64,000 nt of DNA from Monomorium pharaonis. Lineage: Eukaryota > Arthropoda > Insecta > Hymenoptera > Formicidae. Within the stretch, counting starts at the first letter, position 1. Every line of letters begins with the position of its first letter. This document shows positions 1-14,200 of the stretch, one piece after another. The stretch covers positions 1,178,001 to 1,242,000 of the forward strand of contig NC_050471.1 in the NCBI RefSeq assembly GCF_013373865.1, in the 5' to 3' direction. A model generated the notes under the pieces. That model was not told the origin of the DNA, did no database searches, and was given only the letters and a program-made list of their open reading frames with translations. The translations under genes and the position numbers were made by a program.

Positions 1-970
1 TCTGCACGATGAAAATCAGCATGCCGCGTTCGTTGTTCGTTTCGTTTTTAACGTCCATTATAACACGAGGATAATAAAGTAGGGCAATTTTTTCCTGTCA
101 AAAAAAGAACACCGCGCACGAAAAACGTACTATCTGATTGCAAAGCTAGCTATTAAACGATACCTTTTATTAGAATAAGCGGTAAATTTTACCATATTAC
201 ACAAAAAAGCATCAATATCAAATTAAAACTAATATATTTTATTTAACCATTATTGTTTCATACATGATATTCTTGGTTATATATTTAATTTTCTTTAAAG
301 AATTTAATAATCTTATATTTTATCAACAAAAATGTCATATTTTTGTAATTTAATATTAATTATTATTAATTAATAATAATTATCTAAAAAGTACAATATA
401 TGTATATATGATTTCTTAATATTAATATTAAAAAATTTGAATTCTTAATTTAAAGATCACAAAAAATAAATGCTTATTGCAAGTTTATTCTTGAATGCTT
501 GAATATTCTTTCCTTTCAATACATTAATATGAACATTATTATTAAATAACGAGAATATATTTTACTCAATAAAACTATACAATATTTCTTTATATAAGTT
601 ATGTCTGTTTGTAATTTCATTTTAATATTTATATTATTTATATTATTTCGAAAAACAAAGATGTTCTCAAAAATGCCTTTTTTTCTGTGTATCATTTAGG
701 CGATGCCGAATAATTTTTTACTTTTACTACTAACTACACTTTTATACGATTCGGATATATTGAGATGATAAATTTTGATCAAGCTGGGCGGAAAGAGGGG
801 AGAAAAAGAATATCTCAAAGATATCTTGAAGAGGAGGGACCACGTGAACAGTACGCAGATGCGTAAATGAAATTAGGCGATGACTTCTAAGAGGCGCACA
901 CGTCTAAGACGCGCACGCGTACGCCGCGAGATGCTTTTCAACGGCCGGAAATAAATTTATCACACGTCGT

Positions 971-988
971 ACTCTCTCTCTCTCTCTC

Positions 989-1020
<32 letters not shown>
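971..1020. repeat. (CT)n microsatellite
   Basis: About 50 nt of CT repeat with a few TTT interruptions. Confidence 0.95.
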
Positions 1021-1423
1021 GTCCGGTACTTACGCTTGTGCCGCGCACGACACGGCGCTGTCACGGGCGGGGTGGATTACCAGGCGGCGCGGTGTAAATG
1101 TAGGTGTAACGCGCGTACAACATGCAGGTCGCGCGCTCCGCTCTCCGCGTGTGACTCCTCTCTCTGTCTCCTCTGCCGGCGAGAGTTATATCGAGCACAA
1201 TGCCACCCCGGGCCGAACCTCTATTTTTCGTGTACACGTAAAATCCATTTGGTCGTTCGACATACCGGGTTGTCGCTCCGGCACAATCGCATCGTCCCCT
1301 TGTCACGCAGCTACGGCTCGGGCTTTATTGTCCGGGACTCCCCGCTAGAAATCCTCGCTTTCGCATCGAAACGAAGAGCAATTATCCCTCGCGCACTGTT
1401 CCGAGCTTTTAATTGTCCATCCA

Positions 1424-1496
1424 AGAGAAGGATAGAGAAAAGGAGGAGGAGGGGGGGGGGGAAGGAAAAGAGAAAAAGAAAGAAAGGAAAACACGA
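1424..1496. repeat. polypurine tract
   Basis: About 70 nt of almost pure A and G on the plus strand with an internal run of 12 G. It can form triplex or other non-B DNA. Confidence 0.85.
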
Positions 1497-3304
1497 GCGA
1501 GGGGGACGAGGCGGGGGTGAGTATCAGTGCCTCCTCCCCCTCCTCTTAGGCGACGCGGAAAATATTGTATTACTTTTCTCTTACGGAGCGAGCGCGAACT
1601 TGTTAAAAGCGCGTAGGTAGTACGGACTGGAAATTTTGTCATTAACGAGAATGCACCGGAAGAGGATTACTCGGGCTTATAATTTTTATTTTATTCCTCC
1701 CAATCCGTCCACCGTTAATGTCTATCGATCCTCTTGTCCCTTTCGCCCTCTCTCCATTTTCTCCTCCCCATCCCTCCGCTCCGTCCTTTAACCCCGCTAA
1801 ACTTTTGTGCGTTCTTTCTTTCGGATTGAATTTTCGTTACGTTAGAAATGCTTCTCAATCGCGTAAACTTTTCCATTGATAAAAGGAATAAATGTATATA
1901 ACATGTGTAACATCTTTGTATGTCATGTACATTCTTTTTATTATTACAATAGAATGCTATAATAAAAATATTTGACTACATGTTATACGTAAATATCTTT
2001 TTTTTTTAATATTGCTGATTATAAAAGTTTTATTTTATGCAAGAATTATCGAACTCAAACAATTTTTTTTGACTCTTGAAAACGGTTTATGAGAGAATTT
2101 TTTAAAAATACATTGAAGTGAACCAATATTCATTCCAATCATATGTAAAATATAAATTCCATTTGCAATATTTTAACTTCATAACATTACATTTTCTCTT
2201 GAAATATTTTTACTTCATAATAAATTCCATACGTTTTATTTAATTGAAACGAAAAATATGCCGTTCGTCATTTACTCGGCCATATATTTTACATTAAATT
2301 AAGCAAATTATTTCTACAATTTTTATTATTTATTACATACTAATTATTAATTTAATAATTAATCATTATTAAATTATTATTAATTATTGACATCTCCAAT
2401 TTTATTAAGAAACAGTAGAAAATAAATAAATATCGATGACGAAAGAGTTACACATGACAGTCGGATAATCCAAAGATAATACTCAAACTAGCATTAAAGT
2501 TCTGCAACTTTTAACGATAGCGTCGATCTCGTTATAGCGTGTTGTGCAGACATTATTAAATGTAATAAGAGCCCAAAAAAACGATACCAAACTGTCGTCG
2601 GAACTACGGAATAGGCCTGTTGCCCTGTTATGCGACCTGCATCTCGTTCGAACAGAGGTGCGAGTATGCACGGCCGTTTATTTTTATCAGGACTCTCTCT
2701 CGTTTGTTCGCGCGACACATATTCCCGTGGCTAGGCGCGGCTTATTTCCACCGTGATGGCGGGCAAGAGTATTCCCGGCGCATCACGTAATGCCACCGGC
2801 ATTACGCCGCGCGGAGACGTCTCAGCTCCGCTAACCGGTAAATATGAGTTTTCACTTGGTGCAACCGCGTCGCGTCGCCCGCGCCGCCGCCGTGCCTCCA
2901 TTTTTGCCTCGTTAATTACGATTACGCGCCGAGGTCCCAAGGCGCGACATTGCCCCGTCGTCGCCGACAAGGCACGTCTAGAAATCCGGAAAACGGAGAA
3001 TGCAAGAGAGCTTCTCGCGGAAACTCATTTCGAGAGCCGTGACTGAACTCGGAGTGACAGACGCTCGTGGAAATCGAGAACTAAAATCGAAACTCAATAT
3101 CGTCGGAGAAAAACGTAATATAAATAAAATTGAGCAGATTGAATCTTTATGACCGTGCTAATTCGATTACAGAAAAGATCTATATCTCGAAATAGAATTA
3201 AACTTTTTTTTTTAATTTGAGTACCATATTCCTCTTGTTGTAATGATGAAAGAAGTTTCCATGTGAAAAGAACGGTTTTTTGCTGATGAAAAAAATTTAG
3301 CTGG

Positions 3305-3463
3305 GTCTGAAAATAACTTTTTTTGTTGGACTATCAAAATAATTGTGTAGGACGCCCAAGCTGCCGGTTAGAATGTCAAAACTTTTTGCAGCATTGCTCA
3401 TTATACTTGAGCGCCCTACATAATTATTTTGATGGTCCAACAAAAATGATAATATTTTCAAAC
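3305..3463. mobile_element. small inverted-repeat (MITE-like) element
   Basis: Arms 3305-3356 and 3411-3463 are inverted copies, for example GTTGGACTATCAAAATAATT against GTTGGACCATCAAAATAATT. The loop is about 55 nt. The sequence just left of it (GAAAAGAACGGTTTT, 3264 on) and the CTGAAAATAA start also occur in the element at 16.05-16.31 kb, so this is a family. Confidence 0.65.
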
Positions 3464-6008
3464 CTACATGCTCTATCTTTTTAGACGTTTCAGCGAAATC
3501 TTTTTTTCTGTTTGTTATAGATATATGCGTCTGAAAAAGATTCCTGTACGAGTAATAATCCTTCTGCGGATACCAAAACTTTAATAAAAAAGGACATCAT
3601 GCATTCCACAAAAAGAAGTCGGTATTCATGGAGTCACTTTTTTCTTCGAAAATTTTCGGTGAGCGCTATATATGTTTCTCTTTCCCCGCTTAAATTGCCG
3701 GCCATCGTTGTACACCAAAAAGTATAAAAACCGAACTCACAGGGGGAATTAAAAACCGAGACCTCGGACAACGTCACGCTTCCATGTTCGTAATTAATTA
3801 ATGCGAAAGCGGAGAACCGAGCCTTATGCGATCTTGATGAGGCTTTGATACGTTACGGGGCAAGTCGTAATGAGAAAAACGTGTCGGGTCGCATCTAACG
3901 GAAAATTACCCTGAGCTGTTGAATTAATTTCTCAAGAGGAAACTATGAATTCAATCTGATATCAATGCTGTTGTGATTAGTGGATTAGAAAATGTTTCAA
4001 ATAGTATTCATACTTATTTAATATTAAGACAAACTAAATTGAACCAAATATAAAAAAGCAAAATATTACTAAATACCGAAAAGTTTAAAATTATGTATAT
4101 TTATATAATTATGTAAGTATTTTAATAAATAAATTTAACGATATATCACTTATTTGCTGTATCAATGACAATAACTTAAAAAACAAAATTAAAAAAAAAA
4201 GTGTTTTTGAATCATAAAATCATAAAAATATCATTTTTTAATAAAATTTTAACATGATATTTAATTAGAGGAAGAAAAGCATTTCTAGTTTTTCATTTAA
4301 TGTGCTAAAAATTCTTACTTTATAAAAATAAATCCTTAAAAATAATCATTTTCTTACTTATGACACTTTTTTAAATAGTCAATTGATAGAAATAGAAGGT
4401 AAAAGAGTTATAAGTTCTTCATATAAAATTTATATATTATACAATTATAAAAAGATGAGATTTTTTGGTTCAACATTGCGGCTTATTCATGGTTATAAGA
4501 AAATGTTTTGATTATTGTTTGTTTAAAAAATGCGATTCGTGAAAAATCGTCGTCATTTATAGCGAATAACATAAAGTTTTTACTTTTTTAAAAATTATAT
4601 ACCATAATTGTATATAATTTAATAAATTGAAAAAGTATATGAAGAAGGAATTTCAAAAATAGATCGTTACCAAAGTACTTTTCTGACTTTAAGTTCGCGG
4701 AAGATCTCGATCTGTTGTTTAAGATACAAACTCCAGCGAGCGAGAACTTAATTTTCACGTTGACATTTTTAGTACGGAACGTCTTATCGTAGTGCTGCGA
4801 CTGAGCATATGTTCCTCCGGTAATCGCTAATTAAACATGAGAATTTAGTACGTCGGCGACGTTGTTTTAAGGTACTCGGATCTTAAGCGGCTCGTGCGCG
4901 GGTATGTCGGTTCGTCGGTTGAGTGTGTGTACTCGAGAAATGTATTCGGGGAGAATCTACGAGGTCGGTTCCGCGCTATGAGATAGGCTCGAGACTTCCC
5001 GTGGTTTGTCTTCGGTGCTTCGACCCGCGGAAGCTATATTTCCACGGGACTTCCGGGAAACAGCGAACCCGCCGGCAATTAGTCAGGAAGTGCCCTACAA
5101 GCCCACTACTGCTCACACAGAGTGAGAGCTTTCGCCGAATAGGACACGCTTGCGTACTTGGGCCGCCCTTTGCAGAGGATTCGTCTGTGCTTCAGTAATT
5201 TTGAGCGCCAGTGAAATATTCATACACACTGGCCCGTCAACGTATAGAGGATGCGTCGCAGACCCAGGTCATTTAATCTGCGGATTCTTTGATGAAATTT
5301 CTATCAAATTTTCACCAAGGAGACAAACTCTGAGCTACAGTGCCATTTCACTTCTTTCGTTGAACTTAATTTAATTCGGGAATATTCAATATCGTTTCCC
5401 CACTGAAAATGGAAACAGGGGATATTTATAACTCTTCAGGGGACCATTCTTTTATATCTTGGTAACTGATAGGTGCAGCGCAGCGACATGCATATATTCC
5501 GTGACAACTTGGAGCCAAACATCTCATGTAGCCAATCGATTGGTTGAAATGACGACTTTTTTTATCTAACATTTGTCAACTCTATACGATATTTTTTCAC
5601 CTTTATCGAGTTTCCCATTATATGCACGAGTTATGGAGGCATCGCAAAATGCTTACGCACAATATGCAACTTTTTCAGGACAGCCGATTGAATAATCCAC
5701 GCGCATTCGATACGCCTCGTGAATTTCGCCGACGTTCGTCGCGTGCGCGGAATTTCCGCCCACCTCATGTTGGACAAGTGCCATTAATTATTGCTCGATT
5801 ACCGATGTCGCGTAGTATTAACCAATAACTTAGATGAGCTTCGAGCAGAAACTTTGCAAAGCGGACGATCTCTCGGTATGTGAGCAAACCTTTGCGTGAT
5901 CGCGATTGACCAACGCGTAATAAATTAGTCCCCTTTTCTCATGTTCAGCGGTAATTATCGGCTTGCCCTAATGCGTATCACAGTGAATAGGTACACATGC
6001 GGTGTCAT
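3464..6008. other. non-coding region
   Basis: 3960-4640 is AT-rich. 4680-5330 and 5620-5830 are of mixed composition with short open frames that have no recognisable domain or splice structure. No gene is called. Confidence 0.55.
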
Positions 6009-7069
6009 GTACCACGATCGTAGTTACGATCAATCGCTCATCTCAAATAGATCTCCCACGTCGCAAAGCAAAATTTACGTTTCTCCCTTCTACAATTCTT
6101 TAATGTAAAGATTTACGACCCTCAATTTCTTATTCAAAAATTTTTGTATAATATATTAATCGTTCAATTAAAATTCTATCAAAATATAATTTATTTAAAA
6201 TACGAAGAAAGATTTTTTAATGATTAAGTATTTTAATCCTTCAAATTTTTTTCTGTTTAGATTTTTTAGTTTGTTGTAACTTACAAACCGTTGTTTCAAC
6301 TTTTTCATCAAAATTAACATATTTCAAATTAATTCAAGAATTATGTACCATCAGTTAGGATAATTACGATCAGTCACACAAGAATTATTTGAAACAGATC
6401 TCTCTCGTCGTAAATGAAATTTCTATTTCTCTCTTCTACAATGTTTAAAGTGAAAACTTAAGATATTTAATTTCTTATTTTTAAAAAATTTCATCTATTT
6501 TATCAATTAAACACACACACACACACACACACACACACCACAATCATCATTAAATTCTATCAAAATAGAATTTATGTGAAATTTTACGTAAGATTGTTAA
6601 TTATTAAATATTTTAATCATTTTAATTCCTCCTTAGATGTTTAGATTCAAATTTTGTATCTCTTTTTTAGAAAAAAATTTTTTTACACTTTTTGGAAGAC
6701 TAATATTTTAAATTAATTCAAGAATTATGTGTAATAGTTGCAATCAATTGCACATAATTTACTTCAAATAGGTCTTCCTTGTCGTAAAGCAAAATTTTCA
6801 TTTATCTTTTACAATCTTCAATGTGAAAATTAATTGTTAAAACTTTCAGTTCTTTATTTAAAAATTTTTTGTATATTCCATTAAATTAAAACTTTATCAA
6901 ATAAAATTTATTCCATTACATGAACAGATTTTTAAATTTATATTATTAAATATTTTAATCATTAAAATTTTTTTCTCAGAGAATTTACGTTTCTCGTATA
7001 ATTTAACAATCGTTGCTGTTTCGACATTTTTCCTCACGACGAACGTATTTCAAATTAATTCAGGAATCC
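6009..7069. repeat. three diverged tandem copies of a unit of about 350 bp
   Basis: Units are roughly 6009-6351, 6352-6727 and 6728-7069. Each opens with an ACGATCAGTCA or GCAATCAATTG-like sequence. Then come CAAATAGATCT or similar, a CGTCGTAAAGCAAAATTT-like segment and TTCTACAAT. Each closes with TTTCAAATTAATTCAAGAAT followed by TATGT or a variant. The middle copy carries a (CA)n insertion at 6509-6538, which explains its extra length. Non-coding. Confidence 0.75.
6509..6538. repeat. (AC)n microsatellite
   Basis: About 30 nt of perfect AC repeat inside the second tandem unit. Confidence 0.95.
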
Positions 7070-10040
7070 TAAAAGGAAACCTGAAACACTCCGTATACAT
7101 GTACAGAGGATGGTGATTTCTTCTGTTCCTTTATTCCGAATGTCGCAGAGTCGTAGACCGCGGGATCGATCTGCTTCGAGAAAAGAAAGAGCAGAGCGCG
7201 AAGGGGATGGGAGGAATGGGAGTGAGAGACTGGGGAGTCAAAGAAGGCGGAAGAAAAGAAACCGGGATATTACTTTTGCTCGTTATCGGTTAATTGGAAT
7301 CACAAGATTCTCGATCGTTTCTGAGAGCGTTTCTCTCCATTCTAGTCGACTCCCGTTCGCAGTCCATCGTCTCTCTTTGTAGGTTCGCTTATCCCGCGAC
7401 TTGGTTATAGTCGGCCGAGGTAGGATGCAATTACAGTCTTCCTGTAACAAACTTGACTCACGCGGTAACTCTGTCCAAAACTTATTCACGCATTGGTGTG
7501 ATTAATTTATGCCCCAAATACTCTTCTTCATGTTTCAGATATATCTAATAAGGCTACATTTTCTCTATTAAACTGCGTCTTTTTACCATTTCTTTCTCTC
7601 TTATTTTGTCATTCTTCTTTTTCGGTATTTGTTTATCACTGTAAACGACGAGGAGACGATCCTCGTATCAAACATCGAAGTATAACGATGAAATCTTTCC
7701 TCGTGTAGAAAGAGAGAAAGAGAGAGAGATGAGAAAAGAGAGTTCTGTAATTAATATTTCAGAATCGGCATGGAAAGTAGAGAGGCAGCATCGACAAGGA
7801 ACCGACGATCGTCTGTCTCGACGATTTTCCATGGAAACTAAAAAAAAGAGAGCTCGGAAATAATGGATCCGTTGATATTTCCGCCGTCGCAATGATGACG
7901 ACCAATGCGCGACGTCTCGACGACCTATCTAGAAGAGGAAATTTCATTTGCTCGTAGCCTACGATTTTTTTCTCCATCACGATTTTGCTTTCTATCCAAC
8001 GATCGCTGTGCTATTCCCTTTTTCTTTCCCCTCTTTTTTCCTGGTTCATCTCATTACGAACTGCCGCGCGATTGTGTGCAACTCACTTATTGCCGATCGT
8101 TTCATTTGTCGCGACAAACTGTGAAAAAATTCGCCAATGCAGTGCCAATAAAGTTACACTATTAATTGCCGATGCATTGACATCTTGCGGTCCACCGCAG
8201 ACACAGCGCAAAGTAAGAGATTATTATCTTATCTAAATCAAAGAAACAAAATATTTTTCAATTTAATAGATTTTTTAAATCATCATATTACCATGTTTAC
8301 GGTAGAAATGTGCGGCTCAATTCGTATCGTAGTAATTTGTTTCAGTCAGATGGTGCAACAGTGTAACAAATATGCGAACCGCAAAGTGTTAATTTTCGCT
8401 GTCCATCAAGAGTATAAGGTATAAAGGAAGAATTTGCTTTTATCACGCGAGCATATTTGAATAATTTACGTAACAGACACGGAACAATATAATTTTCTGA
8501 TTATTTTTTTCAATGTGTCAGGTGTTGAAGTTATACATGTTGTGCTAATATTTAACATTTATAAAAGTTTTATTTTTTAATTATTCGCAACATCGTAAAA
8601 AATATTATTAAAAATTTTTAATGAAAAAACACCTTTAATCCTTAATTAATACACAAATCGTTCGTGCATTTTATTATAACAATTCACAAAAAACAATATA
8701 ATCCATTGAAAATGAAGACATACCTTTCTGATTCTTTTCTACTTATTTTTTCTAGTTTTCAGGTAAATCATAACATTAATTACGAATATATTTTTATATG
8801 TTACGTTATACAAACAATAAAACTTGTAAATGCAATTTAACAGAAAACGTCTTTGCCGGTAAAAAACTCTTTATCAATGCAATTTCGTTTCCTGTAAATT
8901 AATAAGAGACTTTCTCTGTACGTTTGAATTAACTGCGATATTCATACGTGAATATGAATGTACTATATTCATTTATAAAATATCATTGCTTTTTACAATT
9001 GTAAAGACCGATACGATTCCCGTTCAGAGAATACCTCCGACCATTACGCGACGCTGAAGACCAATTAAGAAGAAAACTAAGCGGAACAGCTCGTTTCAGC
9101 GTCTATTACATACAAGGAGACACTCGACGCATCGTTGCATCATCCGCCATTGTCACGAGCAATTATTGCAATTATATCATTATCGTTATCATTTCGCAGG
9201 AAAGCGCGTTTTTCTTCGTGTCGACTTTTTAATCCAACTCTCTTGCCTGATTCACAAAGAATTCCGTTACACATCGCTCGATTAATGAAGAAAACAACAA
9301 ATCCACCTTGAGCGTCGCATCAAAGAAGGATTTCGAATTGACGCGTCGTGAATTTCTACGACATTTGCGTAATTCAATAGTTAAAGAAAAAAAAACGAAG
9401 AGAAAAATGTCCGTCGGCGAAAGCGAAAAGGAAGTGGGGTGCCTTAAGCTGAGAGAGAACTTCGCTCCTCTTACATTATAATCGCGCCGCAAACCGAGCA
9501 CTCCGCTCCCGTTAACTTTTTAACTAGTTGCAAATTAAAATTTAACTCCGGTGTATCCACTCTCGCCTCTTACTCACCGCCATTCGGCAGTTTCTGGCAC
9601 CATAACTCGGTAAAACACTTCTCGATTGTTCGAAGAGATCAGAAGAAGGCGAGAGACGGAAAACTCTTAAGTTATTTTAATATTTCCTTTAATAATAATT
9701 ATAATACCATTTGTTTAAGATCTTGCGTTTAACAAAAAAATAATTACAATTTTAATAACTTAATCGCAGTTCTTCTTTTATCATTTTTTATCACATTTAT
9801 ATTGCAGGATCATGTTGTACAGAAAAAAGTCATGTAAATACTACAAAAATTAATTACGGATTAAATTACATTAAATAACATTTAATTACATTTAGTGTAC
9901 GTATTTCAATTTTGTGTACATTGGATATGTATTTTAATTAAGGGAGTTAATTTCCACTTTATCAGGCTAATGTGTGTTTACAAACTTTTTTTCGGATTTT
10001 CTTTTAAATAGACAAATATTTTTCAACATTATCTTCTTTC
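7070..10040. other. non-coding region
   Basis: Mixed composition at 7100-8240, AT-rich at 8250-9000, mixed at 9000-9660 and AT-rich afterwards. Short open frames on both strands show no domain. No RNA gene is recognised. Confidence 0.55.
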
Positions 10041-11208
10041 TTTATTATTATTAAAAAATTGATTTTCTATTTTTTATAAAAAATATAAATAAGTCATTAA
10101 TAATAAATCCATTTGACCTCTGTATTGTCCGATGAATATGATTTCAACTCTACCAGTGGACTGAAATTAAAAATAATTTATTAAGTATTCAATAAACTGG
10201 CCAGTTTGGTCGATGTAAAGAGACTTCACCTTATTTATTTACTGGTGACATATCTTTCAATTTTTTGTTAATCAGAACACTTGTGACTAGAAATATCTTA
10301 ACTTGTTGAAAATAGAATTATCTTAAAAACATAATTTTTTATATTTCTTTGAAGCTAAAAAAATAAAAGTTTAAATAAGAATAATAATCAAACTCTCTCT
10401 CTCCCTCTTTTTTAAACAAGAGCCATTTATTTATTGAGTAAAATAAAAAATTCTAATTCCAATGAGCCACAAGTGTGCTGATTAATCTGATGACGTTTGA
10501 ATCTTTTAACCTTTAGCATTCACGTTTCATAGCAAAAATGTCATAGCGTTCATTGTGAGATCATTTAGATCTCAACTTATAAATGTTTACTATAATAAAG
10601 GTATCGATTGTTTTAACTGAAAAATTATAAAATAATCTTTGAATATTTTTTTTTTAAATGTATTTTTTTTTCACGAAATTTGATGTCAAGTATTAAAAAA
10701 ATTCGAGAAGCAAAAAAAATAATTTTTTACTAAAAAAATTCATATTTTTTACAATTTTTGATATTTTAAGCTAAAAATTTAATGAGATATTCTTCAAATG
10801 TTATACGTTGAAGACAAAAATAGTTTGTTCCTGTTTCAAATAAGGTATTTATTTTAAGAATCAAAGTGGTAAATTTTGGGGTAGAAATACGAACGACTTT
10901 TATAAAGTATTTTTATTTATTTATGAAAGGAAAATATTTTTCTTTCAAAAAGATGTTTAGCGTTGTTGATTTAATGTTATGGCACTACGAACTCAACTTT
11001 TACGCTGCTTAGTACTTTAAATTGAAACTAAACTTTCTTGTGGTTGTTTAGACCCCACAGTGATCGTTAAGGGTTAATTTCAGTCAATAGAAAAATTTGA
11101 AATTATAGTCATTAATAAACTATTCAAAAGTCAGGTGAATTCATTATTAATTTGTTAATATTTACTTAAAAAAAAACAAAAAATCAATTTTTAAATATTA
11201 ATAAATAG
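10041..11208. mobile_element. long inverted-repeat element with a nested insertion
   Basis: Left arm 10041-10170 and right arm 11074-11208 are inverted, imperfect copies about 130 nt long. Shared blocks include AAAAATTGATTTT, ATTAATAATGAAT or a variant, and GACTGAAATTAA at the inner end. Interior sequence is AT-rich and non-coding. A TTAA-flanked element sits inside. Confidence 0.55.
10506..11077. mobile_element. piggyBac-like non-autonomous element (TTAA-flanked)
   Basis: TTAA occurs at 10506-10509 and 11074-11077. Directly inside are inverted ends CCTTTAGCATTCACG (left) and CCCTTAACGATCACTG (right, reverse complement), agreeing in about 10 of 14 positions. TTAA duplication with a CCC/CCT-type end is the pattern of piggyBac elements. 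There is no transposase, so it would be a MITE. Confidence 0.5.
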
Positions 11209-14200
11209 AAGTAATTTTCAAAAATATACACATTCCCTAAAAATTCCTAAAAACCTCCAAAAAAAACAGCGCGACAAAATAAAAACCTCCTTAAATTGTT
11301 AAAATGCATTACACATTGGTTGTATAAAAATTTTTATAAAGAATTATTGAAGCTATTTAAATCTTTACTCAATAATCCATTTATTGCTTTGAAAAAATCT
11401 GATTTTTTTATCATTTTATCGAAACTTTTATACGTAAAACATGCTATAAATTCCGTTTATTTAATTTACCGAATTCCATGCATAAAAAACAAATGCTATT
11501 CTTTTACATCGCGTATAAATATAAGAGTTTGTAAAAATTTCCACCGGCAGAGAGAAAAACGCATTGCTTCATGGGTAGTAAAAATGCCGGCAGGTTGAGA
11601 TTGCATTTTCTCTTTTTTTTTTCAGTTTTTTAAGAGGTGTACCAGAGAGGCAAGAGAAGACGAGCTTCCTCTCGGAACGGAGATATTCTTATAATACGCC
11701 GCATTCCAAGGTCGCGGCTAATCCGCCAAGGAAATTCGTCAACGAAGACGAGATGACGGCTTAGAGGTTTCACGAATGTCCGAGGGACCTTAAATTAAAC
11801 AGGTTTCACCCGACAAGATCTCTGCGGAATTTTTATTCGTTGCAATTTATAGTAAAACTCTTGGCAAGCAGAATATATTATGCGTAACGCTCCTTCAAAG
11901 AATTAGGTAAGTTTTTATAAAAAATTATTCACAGATTATTAATCTTTTCAATAATTCTTTTTTTTAATATATACAATATATATACATAGTAATATACAAG
12001 AAATGCCGCAAGAATAACTTACTGCAGGTTTTCCGAATGTTGAAATACGTCGTTCCGTCTACTAAAATATTGCGTGATTGCGCGATAACTACGTAATGAA
12101 ATTTCGCGAACAACTTTGCGTATCCGCAATTGTAATTACTTGATTTTCGAGGCGAGGACGACGATGACAAGGTCTCGCCGCCGAAAGAATGCGCATGATT
12201 TCGCCAAGAAAAACGGTAATCATGCACGAGTCTCATTTTTTTTCCTCTCGCTACCGAGGCTTTGCGGTAACAGAAATATACATAAACTGCGCGAGATACA
12301 TTATGATAAATAATGCATAAATATACATAAGTATCAGAAGCGGCAGAAAAGTTCGAAACCTTTACAAGAAATCTTATAAAGACTTTTACGAGAAAAGTTC
12401 CGTTGCGTTCTCGCGATATTGGAAGATGGACGCGCGCGCAGAACGCTCAAACACACACACACATACACACACACACACAAGCGCTCGCAACGTGCAACCT
12501 GCACCGACATACAATGCGTAAAAAGGAGAGAGACGCGTCGCCATTGTGATCAACGCGCAAGCACATTTACATCACAATGTAAAATCGGCGCGCGTAGCTT
12601 AATTTTGCACAGTCAGAGAATGCCGCGGCGTCGATACTCTTCATAATTTGGCTGAATTATTCATCGGCTGCTTTAATCTGTGTCCCGGATTTTAATAATG
12701 AACGTGGCAGTTGTACGGCGCGGGAGGTATTCCCAACGCATTAATGAAGCGCGGATTATATTTGACAAATGAAGCGAGCGCCACTTACCTCGATATAATG
12801 TATGAATCGAGGATTGTGTAAGATATCATTTTCATTCATAAGACAAAATTTTACCCGCTTAGGGATCGCGTCCAATGAAAGATCTCGCGGGAGATTGAGT
12901 GTAAAATTTTGTTATCTTCGGAAAAATATTCTTGAAATTACTTAAAAAATACGTATACACAAGAAGAATGACGCGTTTTACTGACGTATCGTGAAATTTA
13001 ACTTCGGTGGATACAGATCTGAAAATAATTTTGCAGTATATCTAAGTAATTATGAGGGATATATGCATGTTGAAAAATGCTGCAAAATTGCTGCAAAATT
13101 GTTTTGACATTCTAGCAACCAACTTAAAAACACGCACACACCCACACATACACAGCTACCATTTTTCGGCGTACAACTCATTAAATATGATGGAAAAATA
13201 TAAAACAACAGATCAGTGTGTAGTCACGAAATTGTCCGAGACACAAGATTTGGAAATTTATTTTATAATATTCTATAATATAAATTCATCAAATATTGTC
13301 ATTTTTTACAAAAAACTCAATTGGAAGTAAAAATTACCATCAATAATACATTTTCATCAAAAGTATTGGTCAAAATTGTTTTCCTAAATATACAAAATTA
13401 TTCGATGAAAATTTGAAAATAATCGCAATTGATTGACGGACGAGCAATATTCTGTGTGTCCAAACAAATTAATGACTGTACCTATATATGTTTCCGTTCA
13501 TGATACAGTTAATTAATATATTAAAATAATTTATAAACGTCTTTTTATTTAAACCGCACTATTTAGAGTGCATAATTTATTAAATATATTATAGATGAAG
13601 TTTGTCAGTACTGGTATAAGCCTCCTAAGATCCCTTTATTTTTTGGAAATTAAACATTGTATTAATAATTGACAAAAACAAAATCTGCTCAAATAAGTAA
13701 TTAAAGAAATAAATATATTATTAATAATATTGGATTATTTTACACGTTTGTATTATCGTAAGGCTTTTTTGTATATTTTTCTCTTTAATAATCTCTTTAA
13801 TATTCTCTTTAAAAATAAAATTGTTGTAGAGCGTAAACCGGTGCATTTCTTTATTATTGAGTAAGATGTGTGAGATTTGTTCTTTTCATAACATTTTAAT
13901 TTTATTTCAAATAAATTATCTATTTCTTAAATAATTAAAAATAGGTTTTTTAAATTACTTTTACATTTAAAATGTTTAATTCTTATCATTTTATAGACTT
14001 TGTTGCTTATAATACATAGAAGTTTATTTTATTACATTTGTTAAAATTATTTTAGCTCATCGATTTAGTTCATAGTTAAATCCTTCACTAGGAAATCGTG
14101 TCTGAGTTTTACTTACTATGTCAGTTTTGGGAATCCAATCTTTCAGACGTTCATTTATAGTTATATTACAAAAACATTAATTATTATAAAATATAAAACA

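Larger units (their letters stand above)
1..3304. other. non-coding: AT-rich DNA with a GC-richer island
   Basis: 1-780 is AT-rich. About 780-1800 is a GC- and CpG-richer island with a CT microsatellite (971-1020) and a polypurine tract (1424-1496). 1860-2460 is AT-rich. 2500-3060 is moderately GC-rich. The open frames here are short, overlap on both strands and have low-complexity or arginine-rich composition, so I do not call genes. Confidence 0.6.

Noticed and set aside
1036..1620. Plus-strand open frame of 194 codons, the longest in the left part
   Set aside because: It lies in a CpG-rich island with overlapping frames on both strands, ends in a lysine/arginine run from the polypurine tract, and has no domain or splice support.
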